NCBI GenBank assembly: GCA_037974665.1
Contig: CM075777.1
Span: 15,213,001 to 15,277,000, forward strand
Source: Ehretia macrophylla
Lineage: Eukaryota; Streptophyta; Magnoliopsida; Boraginales; Ehretiaceae
Direction of reading: 5' to 3'
Length of the DNA: 64,000 nt
In this document: in pieces, positions 46,152 to 58,409 of the stretch
Layout: every line of letters begins with the position of its first letter
Numbering within the stretch: the first letter of the stretch is position 1
The notes under the pieces: model-generated
Seen by the model: only the letters and a program-made list of their open reading frames with translations
Told to the model about the DNA's origin: nothing
The model's database searches: none
Translations under genes and position numbers: made by a program

Positions 46152-48055
46152 AACCAAATCAAATCAAACTAAGCCTTGTCCCACTAGATGGGGTCGGCTA
46201 CATGGATCATGTGACGCCATTCCTTCCTGTCGAAAGTATCTCCTCTATAAGATCTATACACGTAAAGTCTCGTCTAATTGTCTCTGTCCAAGTAATCTTA
46301 GGTCTACCTCTACGTCCCTTCTGGTGTATTATTTTTAAACCTTCGCACCTTCTAACAGGCGCCTCAACAGGTCGTCTCCTTACATGGCCAAACCATCTTA
46401 GATGATTTTTCCTCATCTTATCCTCAATCGGGGTCACTCTTACTCTTTCACGTATCACCTCGCTCCTAATCTTGTCCTTCCTAGTTTTGCCAGACATCCA
46501 TCTCAACATTCTCATCTCAACCACTGACATTTTATAAACATGTTGATATTTTACCGCCTAACACTCCGAACCATATAACATAGCAGACCTAATTGTTATC
46601 TTATAGAACTTCCCTTTTAACTTAAGTGGTATTTTTCGATCACACAAGATTCTTGACGCATTTCTCCACTTCGTCCATCCTGCTTTGATTCTATGATCAA
46701 TGTCCGCATTAATCTCCCCATCTTGTTGAACCATAGAGTCTAACTATCTAAAACTCTCTTTTTCTTGTATTCTTTCTGAGTCTAATCTTACATCTATCTC
46801 ATTTATCGACTTATTTTTGCTAAACATACATTCCATATACTCTATCTTTGATCTGCTTAGCTTGAAGCCCTTAGATTCTAAAGTAGATCTCCATAATTCT
46901 AGCTTAGTATTTACACATTCTCTAGACTCATCTATCAAAACAATATCCGCAAATAACATGCACAACAGTACTGCATCTTGAATTTGACTAGTGAGTTCAT
47001 CTATAACTAGTGCGAAAAGGTATGGGCTCAAGACAGATCCTTGATGTAGTCCTATTATAATTGGAAAAAGACTAGACTCTCCTCCCCTCCGACTTACGCT
47101 AGTCATCGCTCCATCTTACATATCTTTTATCAGTTCAATGTATCCTACACACACACTTTTTTCTCCAATCCTCTCCACAGAACTTCCCTAGGAACTCGGT
47201 CATATACTTTCTCCAAGTCAATATATACAATGTGTAAGTCTTTCTGGTTCCCTCGATATTGTTCTATTAACCTCCTTAGCAAAAAGAGAGCTTCCATTGT
47301 TGATCTTCCAGGCATAAAATCAAATTGATTTTCTGACACCCGTGTATTTCTCCTTATTCTCCTTTCAATCACTATTTCCCATCCCAGAGTTTCATAGAGT
47401 GACTCATTAATTTAATTCCTCGGTAATTGGCGCAATTCTAGATATCTCCTTTATTTTTGTATATTGGAACTAAGGTGTTCTTCCGCCAGGCATCAAGCGT
47501 CTTCTTGCTCCTCAAAATTACGTTAAAAAACCTCGTTAGCCACGTTATACCCTCATCGCCCATGCATCTCCATACTTTGATTGGGATACCATCTGGACCT
47601 ACAACCTTTCTAACTTTCATCTTTTTAAGTGCCCCTTTAACCTTTTTTCTTCCTATCCGTCGATAAAATGTGCGGTTTAACTCCTCTTCTGATCTTTTTA
47701 GTTGTCCCCAGTTTATGTTACTAGAATGACCCTCGTTAAAAAGCTTGTAAAAATAGTTTTTCCACCGCTCTTTTATCTCATCTTCTTTGACTAGTACCTT
47801 ATCATCTTCATCCTTAATACATTTCACCTGACTTAGGTCCCTAGTTTTCCTTTCCCTAACTTTTGCAAGCTTAAATACCTATTTTTGTCCTTTTTTTGTA
47901 TCAAGTCGCTTATAAAGTTCCTCGTATGCTTTTGTTTTAGCCTCGCTAACTGCCTTCTTTGCTTCTTTTTTTGCTACTTTGCATCTCTCCAAATTTCCAT
48001 GATTACAATCTTTTTTTGCCTCTACTTTTTCTTGTTAACTTTCTCTAGAACCTAA
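46152..48055 (-). mobile_element. RTE-type LINE remnant
   Basis: On the minus strand the order is: ALKKMKVRKVVGPDGIPIKV and WRKNTLVPIYKNKGDI (47,827-47,438); VSENQFDFMPGRSTMEALFL and VYIDLEKVYDRVPREVLW (47,372-47,145); GLHQGSVLSPYLFALVIDEL, CMLFADIVLIDE (47,106-46,744); MRKNHLRWFGHVRRRP (46,530-46,207). This is the reverse transcriptase and C-terminus of plant RTE elements. The endonuclease domain is missing (5' truncation). The catalytic FADD has lost one Asp, and frameshifts separate the blocks. The 3' end carries CCCCATCTAGTGGGACAAGG, the usual RTE tail sequence. Confidence 0.85.
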
Positions 48056-49458
48056 TGATATTGGGATTTTGGTTCTGAAAACTCCATTTCTTTCTGTTGT
48101 TATATGTCATCTGCAGCAGTTGATTGTGACATCGGTGATATTTCTCACTACATTGCTCATATTTTTAGGTGATGATTTAAGAAGATGACTTCTGTGTTTG
48201 TGACATCATTGGTCATCTTATTCACTCTAGTATTATCATATGAAAATCACTCCTTCCCGCATGTGTCATCAGAATGCAGCCTCTCGAGGGACATAACAAC
48301 TAGACTCGTTATTTGTCCATGGAATATAATACCTAAACATTTCAAGTTATGAAATATATATCACAGTGCAGAAAGAATTTCATTGCTTTGTTGGTTTGAC
48401 CAATGAGGAATTCACTTGTAAATGCAGTTGTGGGATATATATCTTTAAAGCACACTGCTTGTTTCTTCTTTCTTTTTCCTCATGTCTTCAAGGAGCGGAA
48501 ATAGATTGGAGAGCAATATTTGAACAGTCAGCAAAACACATTTCTGTTTGAGCCTTTTTGGAGCCTCTAACTTGGGATTAAAGATGATCGCGTGGATAGG
48601 TTTTACAAGTACACGCCTCACCACCATCTATCTTTGGAGGCTACTAGAGTGGTGGATTGCAAACGCTGGTGGGGGTTGCGAGTTGATTCTTACTCCATGA
48701 GTGGAGATGCGGTTGGGGGCTCGGGATAGGTGTTCCATGCTAAGGTACTTGTTTGATAAACTTTACATCTTAATTCTCTACGTACTCTTTAAACCAAAGA
48801 GTTATATGTATGGAAAATTGTCACCGTTGCCAATGTGCTTACACCTCAGTTTTCAAGATTTTGTGTAAGATATTCTTTCATTTTTCTAATAAAGTTGTTT
48901 GTAAAAATTTGTTAACGATTTTATTTTTCTTTTATTGGTTTTTAGTGCCTAAATTTCTCAAGCATTGACTATTGAGTCAGCTTTGGTTTTTTGGGAGAAC
49001 TTGGTACCTTTCATATAACGGCTTTGGTTTGCCTATGAAATGTGTCGCAGAGGGAAAAAATTTACCCATGTCGGATTCGTTATTGCAACTTGTATCTTGA
49101 GTTTTGCAATTTATATGGTATATATATATATTGATATTTGAACTTAAAGAAAAAAGGAAGAGTTCAAGTTAAGTAGTACAAACCTAGTTTAGTAGGCCAG
49201 AGCATGTTCAAGAAAAATTATTTTCTCATGCCAAACGGTCATTTAGCTGTGGAATAAAAAAGTGAGTATCCCGTTATAAAAATGGAGTGATGTGGACCTC
49301 TTAAAAACTAATTCCACGCTTAATCTCTAATTAGGTACAGAGTAAAAAATTTCAGACAGAAGTCCAAATCAGACTTTTAGCTGCACAACTTGACCATAGA
49401 GCATAAATGTGTCTGTATACGTAAATCCAAACAATTGTAGTTTTTTTAGATTTCTTTT
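48056..49458. other. spacer
   Basis: 48,480-48,560 matches 5,515-5,560 and 5,665-5,700. 49,370-49,458 matches 12,480-12,550 and 21,330-21,400. No gene is supported. Confidence 0.4.
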
Positions 49459-49967
49459 GAATAAATTGCTTGCCGCCCCCTGTATTTTATTTAAAATATT
49501 CATTCACCCTCTATAATTTTAAAATAGGCTTATTATCCCCCTATGTTTTTTCGATTATAGCTGAAGCACCCAAAATCTTTTATTTCATTAACAAACGTTA
49601 CCAAATTAGTTAATTGATCGTTATACCTTTACATAAAGTTAAAATCAAAAAAACACAGGGGGGTAATGAGCCTATTTTAAAATTACAGGGGGTGAATGAG
49701 TATTTAGGGCAAAACACAGAGGGGCGGCAAACAATTTACTAAAAGGGTATTTTTATCCAGCAACGAATTTATTTATACCAAAAGCATAAAAAAATCACAT
49801 TTTAACCGCGTATGTTGTAATTGCTGTTAAATTAGACGGTTTTTTTAACGGAGAGGGGCAGTCAGCCCACTTTAAAAATCACAGGGGAGTAATGAGCCTA
49901 TTTTAAAAATACAGAGGGTAAATGAGTATTTACGACAAAACACAAGGAGACAACAAGCAATTCACTC
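49459..49967. mobile_element. Mutator-like foldback element, family B copy 2 (509 bp)
   Basis: Left end GAATAAATTGCTTG, right end CAAGCAATTCACTC, and an exact 10-bp duplication GATTTCTTTT (49,449-49,458 and 49,968-49,977). Its interior is the reverse complement of the copy at 6,467-6,973: the asymmetric interior segments appear in opposite order, for example AACGTTACCAAATTAGTTAA here. The unoccupied counterpart lies at 12,550-12,575 and 21,405-21,425. Non-coding. Confidence 0.85.
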
Positions 49968-49977
49968 GATTTCTTTT

Positions 49978-51221
49978 TTTAAAAATTGTTTTTAATTACA
50001 AGATTATAATACTTTTGCTAATTGGCACTGACATCCTTATCATACTAATAAAGATATTGTCAAAGATTTTAATTATTTTACATGAATAAATCAAGATATT
50101 TAACACCATTATATAAGATTATGAAATATTTCACGTAGTACCAATTAATTTTAAGATAGAAGACCAGACTAATCTATCATAGTGATTTCAGAGCTGGCCT
50201 TGGTCTCCTATGTACCTTTGCTGTAAATTTCAAAGCTACAAATTTTTTTAACCAGGAGCATATATATTCTTGTGTACTTGAGAAAGTTGCAATGAAATTT
50301 CCCTTTGCTGATTGAGCAAAAAAAAGAGATGGCCTTGGTCTTCGCTACTATTGTGCCACGTCATAAGCCTTCAACAATTGACTTTAATCATAAGTCACGC
50401 ATGAATAGGGTGAGATAAATCAGGATATTTAGGTGGGTGTTAGAGAATCTAATTGTTCCACATTGATAAATAAGATATTCAAGATTAATAATTAAGGAGA
50501 ACTTCTTTGGTCAGTCTGGACTGATCATTAGCCCATTCATATACAAGTGGATCCCACAAAATGTGGAGTCCAGCCTATGTGTCTATGATTGATGGTCAAC
50601 CTGGGTTGTTCTAAGAATTTTCAATAATTGAGATCTTAGCCTACTCTATTTTATACCAATTGACTCAGACTAATCTATCACATACTTGAATTACCTTGTA
50701 TGCTACAAACATAAGCATTTTTTATGATGATTATTCCATCATGTTGTTGAAGAAATCTCTAGAAATTATCAATTGGCAAATCCAACACCACCATTTCGTA
50801 TTACGCTATAGTATCAAATGTTTACCATCTCATAGAAGGTCAACAACATTTTATTAATGCGCATTTACCTACACTAAAAAAATCCATCCAACACATTACT
50901 ATGGGTGTTATTATGCGGGTGCAATCCTCCATAACAATAATAGTATTCACTCATCTACGAGTCATCTCTTGAAACAACTTCACAGCATTATTCATTCTTA
51001 CACTTACAATATGATTAATCAATGTCATTGCTAATAAAATATCTTATATATAAAATAGGGATATATCATGTGCTCTTACAACACTATTGAGAGTTAAAAT
51101 TATATTTTGGGTATAAATATACTATCACTGTACAAAAAAGTACTAATGGAGTATAACAAGACGAAATAATTTTGGTAACTCTAAAAGGGAATGAGGTTAT
51201 TTGGGATTTATTCATAAAATA
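49978..51221. other. spacer unit A of a tandem duplication
   Basis: 50,101-51,220 is repeated at about 53,352-54,490. The central part also matches 12,600-13,080 and 21,450-22,000. No gene. Confidence 0.6.
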
Positions 51222-53077
<1,856 letters not shown>

Positions 53078-55430
53078 CTTAGGGCTATTTAGCTTTTACA
53101 TAGGGACAATGGGGCTGCAACGCTCTTTAACCCCGGATTCCTTTTAAAATATAAGATATTATGAAGATATTTTTAGTCTGAAATATCAATTAGACCATTA
53201 CTACATGTAAACCTAACAAACTATAGAAGCTCAATCATAGAGACTAGTGCAAGTAAAGTTCATGAGGTTTATAGTTGCTCACCTATCCGCCATGGGTCCA
53301 AATCTCCTGCGGGAATGATTTGAAAGATCCAAAACTCCTTTCTTTTTTTAGTTAACACCATTACATAAGATTACATAAGATTATGAGTTATTTCATGTAG
53401 TACAAATTAATTTTAAGATAGAAGACTAGATTAATCTATCATAGTGATTTCAGAGCTGGCCTTGGTCTCCTATGCACCTTTGTTGTAAATTTCAAAGCTG
53501 TAAATTTTTTTGACTAGGAGCATATATACTCCTATGTACTTGAGAAAGTTGCAATGAAATTTTCCTTTGCTAATTGAGTAAAAAAAAAAAAGCTGGCCTT
53601 GGTCTTCGCTGCTCTTGTGCCATGTCATAAGCCTTCAACAATTGACTTTAATCACGAGTCACGCATGAATGTGGTGAGATAAATCAAGATATTCAAGTGG
53701 ATGTTGGAGAATCTAATTGTTCCACATGTCTAAATAAGACATTCAAGATTAGTAATTGAGGAGAACTTCTTTGGTCAGTCTGGACTGACCATCAGTCCAT
53801 TCATATATAAGTGGATCCCACAAAATGTGGAGTCCACCCCATGTCTCTATGGCTGGTGGTCAACTTGGATTGTTCTAAGAATTTTCAGCAATTGAGATCT
53901 TAGCCTACTCTACTTTATACCAATTGACTTAGACTAATCTATCACATACGTGATTGAATTCCCTTGTATGTTACAAACATAAGCATTTTTTTATGATGAT
54001 TATTCCATCATGTTGTTGAAGAAATCTCTAGAAATTATCTATTTGCAAATCCAACATCACCCTTTCGTATTACGCTATAATATCAAATGTTTACCATCTC
54101 ATAGAAGGTCAACAACATTTTATTAATGCGCATTTACCTACACTAAAAATATTCATCCAACACATTATTATGGGTCTTATTATGCGGGTGCAATCCTCCA
54201 TGACAATAATAGTATTCACTCATATACGAGTTATCTCTTGGGAACAACTTCACAACATTATTCATTTTCTTACACTTACAATATGATTAATCAATGTCAT
54301 TGCTAATAAAATATCTTATATATAAAATAGTGATTTATCATGTGCTCTTACAACACTATTGAGATTTAAAATTATACTTTGGGTATAAATATACTATCAT
54401 TTTACAGAAAAGTACTAATGGAGTATAACAAGATGAAATAATTTTGGTAACTCTAAAAAGGAATGAGGTTATTTGGGATTTATTCATAAAACACTTAGGG
54501 TTATTTATCTTTTACCACATTTCCTAGTACAACGGTGGATGCACGTTAGAGACAGTGGGGGCTGCAGCGCTCTTTGACCCCAGATTCTTTTTAAAATATA
54601 AGATATTATAAAGATATTTTTAGTCTGAAATATTAATTAGCCCCTTACTACATGTAAACCTAACAAACTATAAAAGCTTAATCATGGGGATTAGTGCAAG
54701 TAAAGTTCATGAGGTTTATAGTTGCTCACCTATCCCCCACGGGTCCGAATCTTCTGCAGGAATGATTTGGAAGATTCAAAACTCCTTTCTTTTTTTAGTT
54801 ATTTTGTTGTTCATAGATTAACGAAAATGTGTAAAAGCTCTAGTAATTGAGGCTAAACAAAACAATATCAGAGCCATAAAGATAAATTGTTTAATTTGGC
54901 AAAAGATTCACTCTCCATTCGGTCAGAGGAAATCTTTGCATGTTTCCTAATGAACCTGAAAAAAGGATAAAGATTCGAAATTAAACAGAAAAAAGAGATA
55001 TCCACCGTAAAGTATCATTTGTGTTATCAAGTTATTATAAGCTTCCTTTAAGTTTGTTTAGTTTAGCCTGATTAATGGAATGGGTGATGGTGTAACTGAC
55101 CACGTTACAAACAACTTTTTTTGTTTTCTGCCTTTTTTTTTTTTTTTTGGTCAAGAGTTATAGACAACATAAGAAATGATGTTTTGCCATTAGATTAGTC
55201 AGTTAGCATTCCTAATGTTTTGTGTTGTACTTTGTCAACTGAAATGTTGCTTCCGAAATTGGCTAATTGCTCGTGCGCCTATTAGTATGGTCTTTAAAAT
55301 TAATTCTCCTCCTTTTATTAGTTGTATAAATATTTTAATTTAGGGACCAAAAATAAATAAATAATCTGAAAAATATCTAGACCTATATTTGTCTTTATGT
55401 CATAGTTTACCCGGCAAACTTGTACCATGA
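53078..55430. other. spacer including unit B of the tandem duplication
   Basis: 53,352-54,800 repeats 50,101-53,350 minus the (AAT)n element. 54,990-55,430 resembles the sequence upstream of P4 (25,080-25,420). No gene. Confidence 0.6.
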
Positions 55431-55588
55431 GGGCTTAATTAAGAATTTTAAAACTTTAGGGGCTTAAATAGAAACGTGGACATCAGTATTGTATTTGTTT
55501 CAGAATCGATCCGGCTCAGATAATTGTTTACTCACCCACTTTTCTTTTCATCTTTCTGCTTTCTTTTTCCCCAAATTGGAGGCTGAAG
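55431..55588 (+). promoter_or_regulatory. proximal promoter/5'UTR of P7, shared with P3
   Basis: Almost identical to 17,387-17,543. TATA-like TTAAATA at about 55,464-55,470; CT-rich leader, then CCCCAAATTGGAGGCTGAAG directly before the ATG. Promoter role is inferred from position. Confidence 0.5.
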
Positions 55589-57481
55589 ATGAAGAAAAGC
55601 AGCTGCTGTGCTGCTAATATTGCTTTTGGCAGCTCAAGATTTTTCTCTTCACCTAAACTAGGTACATCTATTCTTTCCTTTATGCACCCCCTACTAATTT
55701 TCTCATCACCTCTTCATACTATTACAACCCACCGCTCCTTTTCACTAAAATCAAGATTTGGGTTTGAATCCATTAAGGATGTTGATGATGCTATTTCTCT
55801 TTTCCATCGAATGGTTCGCATGAGACCTAAGCCTCCCGTTGAACAGTACAATAAACTACTGACTGTTATGGTTAAGATGAAACATTATTCGTCTGCTGTT
55901 TCTTTGTTCAAGAATATGCGCATTTTGGGTATTCCTGTTGATGAATATACGATGACTATTGTGATAAACTGTTATTGTCGTATGAAACGTGTCGATTTGG
56001 GTTTTTCAATCCTAGGCTGCTTTTTCAAGCTTGGCCATGTACCTAATGTCACTACCTACAACACTCTAATTAAGGGGGTGTTATTAAAAGATAAATTTTT
56101 TGAGGCCGTAGAGTTATTCAAAAAGTTGATCCGAGAGAAACTTTGTGAACCAAATGAAGTTACTTTCGGGACTGTATTAGACGGATTGGGCAAATCAGGA
56201 CATACAAACAAGGCGGTTCAGCTGCACAGGATAATGGAGAAAGGAAATTGCAAACCCGGCACTGTTGCATATAGCTCTGTCATTGATAATTTATGTAAAG
56301 ATAGAATGGTAGATGATGCTATGAACCTCTTATCCGAAATGATTGATAAGGGCATTCCACCAGATGTTGTCACCTACAATTCGTTAATTCGAGGATTGTG
56401 TAGTTTTGGCCGATGGAATGAGGTTGAACTGTTATTGTATAAGATGGTCAATTACAAAATCTCTCCAAATTTACATACTTTTAGTATTTTGGTGGATGCA
56501 TTTTGTAAGGAAGGATTAATAGAAGATGCAGAGAATGTATTACAAATTATGATCCTGAGTGGTGTGCATCCTGACATAGTTACATATGGCGCACTAATGG
56601 ATGGATATTGTTTGCAAGGCCGGTTAAATGAAGTAGAAAGAGTTTTTGAACATTCGATGGCTGAAGGCTTGAAGCCTGACATTACTCAATATGACATATT
56701 ACTGAATGGATATTGTAAAAATAAGAAAATAGATGATGCGATGTGCCTGTTTCGACAGATGCCTCATCAAGGATTGGTTCCTGACACAGTAAGTTATAGT
56801 ATCATGATACAGGGATTGTTCCGCGTAGGTAAATGTAATACTGCACAAAATCTTTTTGAGGATATGCAGTTGGCGGGCGTAGTTCCAAACATTCACACTT
56901 ACTGTATTATGCTAGATGGGCTTTGCAAGCACAAGCCTATTGAAGAAGCTTTGTCATTTTTCCATGATGTTGAAGGCAAAGGATTAGTTCGTTATATTTC
57001 TTTCTACAGCATCATAATCAACGGACTATGCGAGAGAGGGAAACTTGATGTTGCTCGCAATATGTTTAACAATCTTGCTTCCAAATGGTTGCATCCAAAT
57101 GTCACGACATACAATATAATGATAAAGGGGCTGTGTCAACATATGTTCCTGGAGGATGCGAAGAAGCTTTTTGAGAAAATGGAAAATAATGGTTGTTTGC
57201 CAAATGAAATTACTTATAATGTTATTGTCAAAGGATTCCTAAAGCAAGGTATCTCTCAAAATGCAATGATGTATCTTGAGCAAATGGTCAAAAGAGGTTT
57301 ATCACCTTATTTGTCTACGTTATCAATATTGATACATCTACTCCCCGTAGACGGTCAAGATCCTTTGTTTCAGAATATGATTCAGAAATTGGTTCCAAAT
57401 AATAAAAGAAGTCTCCAAGTTTCTGGTACTGCATTATGTTGCTCACTTCAACAAGAGACGTTGAAAGTCGCTAAGACGTGA
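55589..57481 (+). CDS. RFL-type P-class PPR protein, intact (P7, 630 aa)
   Basis: The only uninterrupted copy. Residues 1 to about 55 form a Ser/Arg-rich, acid-poor presequence (MKKSSCCAANIAFGSSRFFS), expected to direct mitochondrial or plastid import. KDVDDAISLFHRMV (about 63-76) is the family's half-repeat. Fourteen P-type repeats of 35-36 residues run from about 84 to 574 (for example VVTYNSLIRGLCSFGRWNEV), followed by a partial fifteenth and a tail ending KVAKT. No E or DYW domain, so RNA binding rather than editing is expected. Family members bind organelle transcripts, and several restore fertility by silencing male-sterility RNAs. Code residues 5/35 by repeat: ND, TN, NN, GG, SD, NN, SD, GD, DD, SN, CY, SN, NN, NY. 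The target is unknown. Single-exon ORF; the start is aligned with six paralogues. Confidence 0.93.
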   Translation: MKKSSCCAANIAFGSSRFFSSPKLGTSILSFMHPLLIFSSPLHTITTHRSFSLKSRFGFESIKDVDDAISLFHRMVRMRPKPPVEQYNKLLTVMVKMKHYSSAVSLFKNMRILGIPVDEYTMTIVINCYCRMKRVDLGFSILGCFFKLGHVPNVTTYNTLIKGVLLKDKFFEAVELFKKLIREKLCEPNEVTFGTVLDGLGKSGHTNKAVQLHRIMEKGNCKPGTVAYSSVIDNLCKDRMVDDAMNLLSEMIDKGIPPDVVTYNSLIRGLCSFGRWNEVELLLYKMVNYKISPNLHTFSILVDAFCKEGLIEDAENVLQIMILSGVHPDIVTYGALMDGYCLQGRLNEVERVFEHSMAEGLKPDITQYDILLNGYCKNKKIDDAMCLFRQMPHQGLVPDTVSYSIMIQGLFRVGKCNTAQNLFEDMQLAGVVPNIHTYCIMLDGLCKHKPIEEALSFFHDVEGKGLVRYISFYSIIINGLCERGKLDVARNMFNNLASKWLHPNVTTYNIMIKGLCQHMFLEDAKKLFEKMENNGCLPNEITYNVIVKGFLKQGISQNAMMYLEQMVKRGLSPYLSTLSILIHLLPVDGQDPLFQNMIQKLVPNNKRSLQVSGTALCCSLQQETLKVAKT

Positions 57482-57667
57482 TATCTAGGTTTTTGCAACT
57501 TTGTTATATTTCTATAATTTATAATTTGAATATTCTTTTACAACATCTTTTTCATAAATGATTAGTTTATTATTCTAAATTTGATAACTAAGACTTTAAA
57601 AAAACAAATAGATGTGATGACCCATAATATAGATGAAAAAATTGGTATAGGAGAAGATCCTTACGTC
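57482..57667. other. 3' flank of P7
   Basis: Only the first ~40 bp resembles the 3' block of other copies. From about 57,520 it instead matches 14,930-15,060. No gene. Confidence 0.5.
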
Positions 57668-57916
57668 GAATAGAACCCAAGGGTTATTCTGGTGGTAGTG
57701 GTCCTCTTATTATTGGAGATTATATTTTAACTTACTTGGTGCATGTCTTGAGTCGGGCCGTTGTATTTCGGGGATTTTGGTTAACATTCAGCTGTTAGGC
57801 CAACGAGGGGATGCCGACGTATCTCATCCGATGTCAATGGGTAGTGGTTAATTCAATTTATGTCTAACGAGCTAATTGAGTGAGAATGTTTCTCTAAATT
57901 AGCCAAAAAAAAAAAA
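57668..57916 (+). mobile_element. SINE, copy 2 (same insertion as 15,072)
   Basis: The same ~250-bp unit with A-tail. Flanks ATCCTTACGTC (57,657-57,667) and ATTCTTACATC (57,917-57,927) are the decayed duplication seen intact at 15,061/15,327. Shared position and flank show the insertion predates the duplication of this segment. Confidence 0.7.
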
Positions 57917-57927
57917 ATTCTTACATC

Positions 57928-58409
57928 GACAAATTACACCTGATTCTTTGCTTTCCATCTCATGAAAGATCAACAACGCTTCCATCAATGCAACCTTTTT
58001 ACCAAAGCGCAAGTAGCATGAAACAAGTAGTTATACGTATTTGAAACATGGTCTGCCACTTTTATGGCACAAAGAAGTTTTTGTGCATTAGCACATTTAC
58101 CTATAGTAAAACAAATTCAAAAAAAAAAAAAAAGAGTAAAAATTCCCTCGGACATTCTATGTAAGTACTAATATTGGGGTTCAATATCTACGACAATATA
58201 CACTAATATTCAATCCTTTACAAGACATTTCTGGGAACAACTTCAAAGCATTTTATTTTCGTACACTAATAATATGCATTTATCAGTATGCCATTGCTAA
58301 TATGTTAAGTATAACAACAGTGATGTATCAAGTGCTCTTAAGAAAAGAGGGAACTTACATAGTTAAGAGTGGGAATAGAAGTGTAAATAATAATAACAAT
58401 AATAATCAA
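57928..58409. other. spacer paralogous to 15,338-15,745
   Basis: No gene. Homology ends at about 58,340, followed by an AAT-rich stretch containing the LINE target site. Confidence 0.5.

Noticed and set aside
46142..46405. Plus-strand 87-codon ORF
   Set aside because: Antisense of the RTE 3' region; the minus strand carries recognisable RTE motifs.
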